A stretch of DNA of 64,000 nt from CAISIP01 sp965278985 (GTDB lineage: Bacteria > Pseudomonadota > Gammaproteobacteria > Burkholderiales > Burkholderiaceae_C), in the NCBI GenBank assembly GCA_965278985.1, contig OZ257131.1:3906001-3970000 (forward strand). Reading direction: 5' to 3'. Below the pieces are notes generated by a model, which worked only from the letters and a program-made list of their open reading frames with translations, made no database searches and was not told where the DNA came from. Positions 15,381 through 24,300 of this stretch are shown here, piece by piece; positions within the stretch are counted from its first letter, which is position 1; each line of letters starts with the position of its first letter. Position numbers and translations under genes: made by a program.

Positions 15381-18300
15381 CTAGCATGGATTTCCGCCAC
15401 AGTAGCGAACTTGCACAGAGTTTTTGACGCTTCCTGCACCTACCGTATTGGTCGTGAAGTTTCCTTCCAAGAGATTCTTTTGAGCCACATCCCTCACTGC
15501 AGGAGGCAAGTTTGACCTGAGTATCGCAAACCGAGCCTCATCGACAGCCGCATCCCGCGTCACCCTTTTTGCAAAGGTCGGAGACTCACCGATATTGGCC
15601 GGATTGCTTCGGTACTTGCTATCCCACAGCGTCACCGCCCCGGTGGCCGGATTGACAGAGATGATGTCGTTGCCGTGCATCCCAACAGCGTCGCCCCACT
15701 TCAGCACCGTCTCTCCCAAGCCAGCTACCTCATTGGCAAGCCTGATTTCTGACTGGTATCCCGTCCAGTGTGAGTACGCCTGGTTGTCGGTCTTGGCCTT
15801 GGCCACCCAGTCGGGTGAATAGCTATACCCTGCAACGGGCGGCGGCAGGCTCGGGTGAAGTTCAACTCCATTGAACACGATCCGCGCCGTCGGCAACGCC
15901 TTCGTGACATTTTTTCCAACTGTCTTCACCGTGCCCGCACCGCCGGCTACGGGCAAATTGGACAGTACTTCTCCAAGTGATTTTGCAACAGCTGCGCCGT
16001 CACCGCGCTCATACGCATTGGCCAATTCCAGACGCTGTTCAGGCGACATGGCACCCAACAGTTGAGGCCAGTTGTCGGGGTTGGAGAGGAAAGCAAGCGC
16101 AGCGTCGCCCATCTTCCGGATGTCGCTCTTCGCCCGTTCATCACCACGCATTGCCTTGAAGCCAACGGAGGCTGCGCCGGCCATCGCAATCACTCCATCG
16201 GCAACACTCTCGACAAAGCCTTGACCTATATTCCAGACGGTATAGCCATCCATCGTGGCTCGCGCAAGGGCTTGGGTCTCTTGACGCTCCGCGAAGTACG
16301 TCTGGGGAGCAAAGATGACCGCCGACGACCCCCGGATGTATTCCGCCGCAGCTTGCCTAACTTCGACGACGAGCCCCTGGCAACTTGCGCTGGCCTGTTC
16401 GGCGCAGGCTTGCAGTTGTTGGTTGCGCTGCTGGTCAAGTGCTTCCAGCGATTTAATTTCAGCGGCGCAAGTGCTATCGCATTTGCCGACAAAACGCTTG
16501 TCCTTGAGTTCGCTCAGACGCCGCGCTTCTTTATGTTTGAGATAGTTGTTGGCTACCTCATTGAACGCCGCAGCGCCACCACCGCTACCGCCCACAACAG
16601 CGCCCACTGCAGCGCTCGCCAGCGCCGTGATGGCGCTGGCGAGGTTCCCGTCCACACCGTAGGCCTTGAGCGCATCGGCTACCACAGGTGCGCTGAGCGT
16701 GCCCGCCGCCGCTCCAGCAGCACCCTGCGCGCCACCCGTCAGCATGCCGATGGCTGTGTGCGCGGCCAGCCGTAGCCGGCCCTGGTCGCCCCAGTCGTCC
16801 TGCAGTTGGCGGGCCTCCGTCCGGAGTTGCGCGGCACGTGCGGTGTCTCCAGCGGACTCGGCCTGACGGGCCTCTTCCTGCTTCGTGCTGGCTTCCTGCA
16901 GTTTGCTTTCCGCCAAGTCGCCCACCAGCTTGCTCGCCCGCTTGCCGAACTCCTGCGTGATTACCACCTGCGCCGCGACATAGGCCCTCACGGTATCCTT
17001 GTCGAAGATCGGCTTTAGTCCTGCCTCACTGTCCCCCGTCCTGGCCGCCGTATCCCCTGCCATCCCGCTGATCGCCGCCAGCGTGGTGCTGCTGGCCTGT
17101 ACGTCGACCTGTCCGATGCCAATGCCCGAGAGCCCCGCGCTGGTGCCCTTGCCGGGCTGCTGGCCTATGCCCAGGCCGACGCTGGTGCCGCTGGCCTCGT
17201 AGCTGGCTTCGTTGCGGATGTCGGTGAGGGTGAGGGCTCCGCTTTGGATCGCCTGCTCTGCGTTCTGTCCCGCCGTGCTGAAGCGGTTCCGGTCCTGGTC
17301 GATGGCGCTTTGCGTGCTGGTAATGGCGCCGCCGTGCAGGGTGGTCGTGCCTTCCACCTGGATGTCGAAGCCGCCGTCGCCGGCGCGGATGGCGCTCTGT
17401 TCGCCCACGCTGGCGTAGTCGCTGTCGATGCGGGTGCGGCCGGCGCTGAGGCTGCCTCCGGCCTGCGCGCCAGGCGTGAGTGGGACGCTGATGCTGAAGC
17501 CGCTGTTCTTGCTGCGCTCGTCGTACCGGTTCGTGTCCTGCAGGCTCTGGATGGTGAGATTGCCGCCCACGTCCGCCTGCACGGTGTTGCCGGTGACCAC
17601 CGCGCCTTGCAGGGTGGTGTCGCCTCCGGAAACAAGGGTGACTGTCTGGCCGCTGACATGGGTGTTGGTGTAGGTGGTGCCGCTGCCTGCCCCTTGTCCG
17701 CTGGCCTTGTGGGCACTGGCGGTGGCGCTGACGCCCACGCCGTTGGCACCGAAGGTGGCGGCAACGCCAATGCTCGCGCCGCTGCTCTGGTGGCTGTTGG
17801 TCTCGCTATAGGTGTTTTGCGCAGCCAGCAATGCGATGTCGCCATCGGCTCGCAGGGCGGTGGTGCCTGCGGCCTGCACCTGGCTGCCCCGCACCGTGAG
17901 GTCGCTATTGTCGCCAGCACCGCTGGCCTGGATTTGGATGGCACCACCGGCGGTGACGGTGCTGCCACGCGCGGTGTCGCTCTGGCTGGTGGACTGGCTC
18001 TGGCTCCTGCTGGATCCCAGGCTGATGCTGATGCTGAGGTTGGCGGCGTCCTTCAGGTCATTGCCCTGGGCCAGGGCCTGGCCCGTCTGGGCAACCTGAC
18101 CAGCGAGCTCCATCCCCTGCAGCGCCAGGTTGGCAGCACCCAGGGCCTGCATGCGGGTGCTCTGGGTGTTGCCCATGGCGCTGGCCATGTTCGCCATGCC
18201 CTGAACGCTGCTGGTGATGGGCGTGCTGATGGCCACCGTGAGGCCGCTTTGCTTGAAGCGTTGCTCGGTCTGGCTGCTCGTGGTCTCGCTGGCTTCCTGG

Positions 18301-21300
18301 ATCTGGACGGTCTGCGCGCGGATGGCGATATCGCCGGCCGGAGCCAGCACGTCGCTGCCGGTCTGGATATACGCCTGCCCGGCACTCAAATCAACGTTGC
18401 CGCCGTTGCCCGCAGCATCCTTGCCGATGGTGCCCACGGTGCTGGCGGCCGCCGTGGTGGCGGTGTTGCGTGCGTCGGTACTCTGCTGCTGCTTGCCGAT
18501 GGTGAAGCCGATGCCGCCGTTGTCGAAGAGGCCGCTCTTCTTGACCTCCTCGAACTGGCTGGTGGACTGCGTGTTCTGCGCGGCTTCGATGCGCAGGTCG
18601 CGCCCGGCGTGGATGCGCAGGTCTTCGTCGGCCAGCACGTTGGAGCCCTGGATGCGCACGTCCTGCCCGCTGGCCATGGCCACGCGCTGGCCGCCGACTT
18701 CGCTGGCCTGCGCCGTGTTGCTGTGCTGGCTGCTACGCTGGGTGACGGTGGTGGAGCCCAGCCATCCGCTGGCCTTGATGTGGCTGGCGGTCTGGATGCC
18801 GTAGGCACCCTGGCCGGCATCGATGGTGATGTCGCCCTGCGTCGCCTGGACGGTGAGTGCGCCTGCAGCGCTCACCTGCGCGGCGCGCATGACCACGTCC
18901 TGGCCTGCCTGTATCAGCACGGCGCCGGCGCCAGTGATGGTGTTGCCGGCCTCCTGCGCCACCTGCACACGGGCGTAGTTGCGCGCGTTGTGCGTGACGT
19001 CGATGTTGCTGCCTGTCTGCTCGGTGCCGAGCGTGACGTTGCCTGCCGCAACGACCTGCGTGACCCCGGTGCCCGCGTTGCGAATCTGCGCGGCGATGAG
19101 GTCGACGTTGCCGCCAGCGCTGGCCAGCAACACGCCGGCTTCTCCACTGACGTAGAGCCCCGCGACGCGGTCGATCTGCCGGGAGGCGAACACGCCCCTG
19201 CCCGCAGCGCCCTGCCCGTCGGCCATGGTGCTGGCGATGCGCAGGTCACCGCCAGCGTGCACGGCCATGGCGGTCGCTGCGACGACACTGCCGCCGTCCA
19301 TGCGCACATCCTGGCGTGCGTCGAGCAATGCCACGTCGCCCTGGATCAGGCCGCTGTTGGCGATGTTCTGCGCGTCGATGCGCACCAGCTGCCGGCCGGC
19401 GATGGTGCCGCTGTTGGCGAGGTCGCCGCCCAGGGACAGCTGGATGTCGTTGGCGCTGATGAGGGCGCCTCCCGCGCCGCCAGCGAAGAGCACGCCATTG
19501 GCCGCGAGGTCACCGGTGCGAGGGGCCAGGTACACCTGCGGCACCAGCGCGGAGGTGCGGCCGCCATCGCGCAGCGTCACGTCCTGGGCGACCAGCCACA
19601 CGATGTCGCTGGTGAGCTGGGCCACCTGCGCAGCCGAGAGGGCGATGCCCGGGCGCAACTGGTGTGCGCTGGCGAAGGTGACGCCGGCGTTCATCAGCGC
19701 CTGGTACTGCTGCTCGTCGCTGCGGTAGTCGCCCAGGAAGCGGTAACCGGTGAGTGCGGCCACCTGCTCGCGGATCAGCTTCTGCTCGTAGAAGCCATCA
19801 CCCAGGCGCTTCTGCGTCTGCGTGGGATCGATAGCCAAAGCCGCGAGCATGTAGTCGCTGCTGAGCCACTGGCGGTAGTCGGTGAAGCGGGCGTCGGTCT
19901 CCACGAGGTAGCGCGCGCTACTCTCGGGGTGGACCTGAAAAAGGCTGCCGGTGGGGAGACCCAGCGCCGCGGCGTTGCGCGATGTACGCGTGTCCTCGCC
20001 GGCGTTGCCGGAAGGGACACCGGTACCAGGCGGCCTGCCGATCGCGACGAAGGTGTCCTGCCCGCCCGTCGATGAGCCCCCGGGAAACTCAGCGGAGGCA
20101 TGGCCTTGCGCAGTGGCATCCGCCACGCCTTGCGCACGCCCTCCTGACGCGGTCGCCACCTGACCGGACGTGCTGCCAGTCTGGGCGCCGAGCATGGCCG
20201 CAACACCGGAAGCGTTGCCGGTGGTCGCGCCAGCGAGATGGCCTATGCCGGACAGTGCACCGATCGTCGTCGCACTGCCGCCAGACAGCGTGTTCTGCGC
20301 AAACGCCAATGAAGGCAGCACCACCTGGTGGGACGTGCTTTCCTCGTAGAGGTTGGAACGCCATCCATAGACCGGGTCGCAGCCGAAAAAGCCACTGCAG
20401 TCCTTGCCGGCGATGCCCCAGTCGTACACGGTGCCACTGCGAACTGCGGGCGCCTCCACGGATGTGGCCTGGTTGGTCAACTGCGCCACCTGGCCAGTGA
20501 TCGCCCCGCCCGCCAGGATCTGGCTGTCCTGGTTCAGCGCGGAGCCGCTGAGAGCCAGCTGCAGGTTGCCGCCGGCGCGGATGACGCCGGGCTGGCTTTC
20601 GACCATCTGCACTGCCTGCGCGGTCTCGGTGTAGGCGCGATAGACGCTGTAGCCCACCAGCTGCTGGTCCACCCCCTGGGTGAACGCAGCGAAGCGGGTG
20701 TTGAGTTCACGCCAGGGCGCTGCCTTTTCCTGCCAGAGCGCCAGATCCTGCGCATAGGTGTCGCCCCAGCAGTGGTCGCTGACACACGGCTGAGGACGCG
20801 GGCCGGGTGCGTCCCACTGCGGCTGGCTAAGGCCCAGGGCAGCCCAGATTGGCGACGTGCGGCCGTAGTGGAATACGTCCGGAAAGTGCACGTCGCTGCC
20901 GTCTTCGCGACCGCCGATGTATTCGGTGTGGTCCTCCACGAAAGGCTGCGGGCCTTCGTAGTAGGTCTTGTACTGTGGAGCGGCGTACGGGCTGGAGGTC
21001 AGCAGCAATTTGCCTGGCGCCTGCGGGTACAGGCCCCACTTCTCCGTGCCCCATGCGACATCATGGCTGGCAACGGGGCCCTGCGGTGTGTAGTAGTCCG
21101 CGCGTTGCGTCTGGCTCTGTGGCACCAGGTTCCACTGCAGGTGCTCGTTGGTATTGCGCAAGGTGTGGGCAGCCAGCGCCATGCTGCCCAGGCTCTCGAT
21201 GGTGGCGCTGTGGTTCCCTATCGCCTGCGCATTGCCGCTGCCATCGACCACGGCATGCCAGCTGGCATCCAGCGCGCCGCCTACGGCCATGTCGCCTGCG

Positions 21301-24300
21301 CTGAATACCAGCCCGCCTTCCCGGTTGGTGATGGACTGCGCGCCGATGTCCACGCGGTCCCGCGCGGCGATGGTGGCCGCTTGCGCCTGGCCGTTGACGG
21401 CTTCCTCGCGGTTGACCAGGCTGCCGGTCGCGATGGCCACATGGTCGCCATAGATACGCCCGCTGCCGACGTTGTCCACCGTGGTGGCGCGAATGCGGGT
21501 TTCCACACCATCGATCAGGCCGCGGTTGGTGATGGTGCCAGCGCCGTTCTGGGACGTGTCCAGCAGCGTGACGCCGCCGCTCACCAGCTCGCCGCCCACG
21601 GCGTTGGTGATGTGGTCGGCACGCACCTCCAGGTCCTGCCCGGCCCGCCATTGCCCGGCGTTGTCGAAGCGGCCGCCCTGCAAGGTCACCTGCAGGTTGC
21701 GCGCCGCACGCACCTGGTGGCCACTGTCCGTGCGCAGGTCGCCCACCAGGTCCAGCGCGATGTCGCCGCCGCTGTGCACGGTGCCGTCCAGGCCCATCGT
21801 CCTCGCAGCGATGGTGAGCGTATTGCCGCTGGCGGCGCCAGCCGCCACGATGCGCCCGCCGCTGTTGCCGATGGCCAGCGTGCGCGCAAGGGGCTCGGTC
21901 GCCGCCCCCATGCCGCCCTGCTGCAGCGCCAGGGCACGTTGTGCGCTGAGCGTGCCGTCGGTGTTGACGATGGCGCTGGTGGCGCGGACGCTGAGATCGC
22001 GCCCGGCGAGCACCTGGCCCGCAGTGTTGTCGAGGCTGCCGGCGGTGATGCGCACGTCCTGGCCCACGATGCCCTGGGTGCTGCCGCCCGTCTGGCTGTT
22101 GTCCACCATGCCGGCGTCGAGCGTGACCGTGGTGTTGGACTGAACGAGCCCACCCGTGTTGCGGACGGCGCCCCGCGTGGCCAGTGCCGCATCGCCCTGG
22201 GCAAGAATCTGCCCGCGGGCATTGTGGATGTCCCCGGCACCGCCTTGGATGAACACCATATTCGCGGCGACCAGCACGCCGTCGGTGTTGCGAACACCCG
22301 TGCCCGTGATGGCGAGGTTCCCGCTGCCCTTGGCCGCCACGGTCCCGCCGGTGTTGTCGACCTCCGCGCCCGCCTGCAGTGTCACGTCGCCCTGGGCCAC
22401 GATGCGGGCGGCGCGTGTGCTAAGCGCGCCATCGGCGGTGGCGATGATGGTGTGTGCGCTGCTCTGGCTGCCGCCCAGGTCGACGGTGCCGCCGCGCAGC
22501 TGCAAGGCGCCTGCGGCCAGGTTGCTGCCCGTGGCACGGACCTGCTGGGTGGCGGTGACGCGCAGTGCCGCACCGTCCTGCGCGAAGGGCTGGAGGGTGC
22601 CGTCTGCGCCCATGCCTGCGGCCAGCGCACCGCTGCTGTCCACGCTGCCCGCGTGGATGGTGAGGTTTCCTGTGGCCGCGAAGCTGCCGGTGTTCACCAC
22701 CGCTTCGGTTGCGGCGATGCCAGCCACGCCGCCGGCATGGAGCGTGCCACCCGCGTTGATGACGCTGCGGGCCTGGACGCCCAGGTCGCCTGCGGTGACG
22801 AGCTGCCCACCATCGGTACGCAGCAGGCCCGAGGCCAGCAGCGTCGCGTCGTGCGCGCTGCTCTGGCTGCCGCCGAGGTCCAGGTCGCCGCCGCGCAGGT
22901 GCATGGCACCGGCGGCCAGGTTTTTTCCCGTGGCGCTGAGCACGCCTGCGCTCGCGATGTCCAGCCGAGCGCCATCGCGTGCCGAGCGCTGCAGCGTGCC
23001 GTCGCTCGCCAGGCCCGCCGCCAGAGTGCCGCTGCTGGCCACGCTTCCGGCCGTGATCAAAAGGTCACCCGCTGCGGCGACCGTGCCGCTGCTGGTGAAA
23101 GCCTGGTTCGCGCCGATCACCGCCCCGGCGCCCGCGTACACGGTGCCACCGGCGTTGCTGACGCTGTGTGCCTGGACGCGAAGCGCGTCGGCCGTCAGCA
23201 GCCGACCGCTGCCCAGGGCGAATGCGCCGCTGGCGGTGATGTCCGCACGGTAAGCGCTGCTGCCGCCCTGGCCCAGGGCAACCGCGGTGCCGTTCAGCAC
23301 CATGTCGCCTGCGGCGAAGTTGCTTCCGGTCGCACGGAGGTCACTGGCCGCCGTGACGGTCAAGGAGGAAGCACCGCTAGCGGTCGCCTGAAAGCTGCCG
23401 TCGGCACCGAGCCCGGCAGCCAGCGTTCCGCCGCTGTCGATGCGGGCCGCGCGGATGGCGAGGTCCCCCGCGGCCGCGATGGTGCCGGTGCTGGTCACCG
23501 TGCCGGCCGACAACATGGCGCTCGCACCCGCGTGGAGGGTACCGCCGTTGTTGACTACCGCCTGGTCCAGGGTGGCATCGAGCGTCCCACCCGCCAGCAC
23601 GCGTCCAGCGGCGTTGGCCAGGCCGCGAGCGCGCAGTTGCAGATTGCCCTGCTGGCTGGCCAAGGTACCGCCCGTGTTGTCCACGTCGCCCTGGGCCTGC
23701 AGCGCCAAGTCGTCGCGGGCCACCACGTTGGCGGCGCGGGTGTCGACGCCGCCTGTGGCGCTGATCTCGATGCGCTGGGCACTGCCCTGGCTCTGCCGCA
23801 GGTCCATCTGTGCACCACGCAAGGCCATGGCACCAGCCGCCAGGTTGTTGCCGGTCGCAGTGATGTTCCCGGAAGTGGCCACCGTCAGGCCGGGAGCGTT
23901 CGACGCGACGGCCTGCAGGCTGCCATCGCTGTTCAGGCCCGCGGCCAGTGTCCCGCTGCTGTCGATATGGGCAGCGTTGACCAGGAGCGCACCAGCGGCT
24001 GCCAGGGTGCCCGTGCTGGTGATGCCTTCCTGCACGACGGCGATGGCGGTGCCGCCCGCATACAGCGTTCCACCCCGGTTGCGGAGGCTGCGCGCCTGCA
24101 CGCGGAGGTCTTGCGCGGTGCTGATGCCGGCGCCGTCGGTGCGCAGTGCGCCGGAGGCCTCGATAGTGGCGCTGTGTGCGCTGTGTTGTCCGCCACCGAG
24201 GTCCACATCGGCACCCTGCATCAGCAGGGCACCTGACGCCATGGTCGTCCCGCTGGACCGCAACGAATCCGTTGCCGCCACTGTCAGCGTCGCGCCATCC

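Noticed and set aside
15372..15387. ATG at 15387 as the immunity gene start
   Set aside because: It lacks a ribosome binding site, whereas AGGAGG stands before the ATG at 15372.
17244..24236. Two very long open frames (943 and 1302 codons) on the + strand opposite cdiA
   Set aside because: They mirror the GC-rich repeat structure of cdiA, are rich in Ala/Gly/His/Arg without domain patterns, and lack ribosome binding sites.
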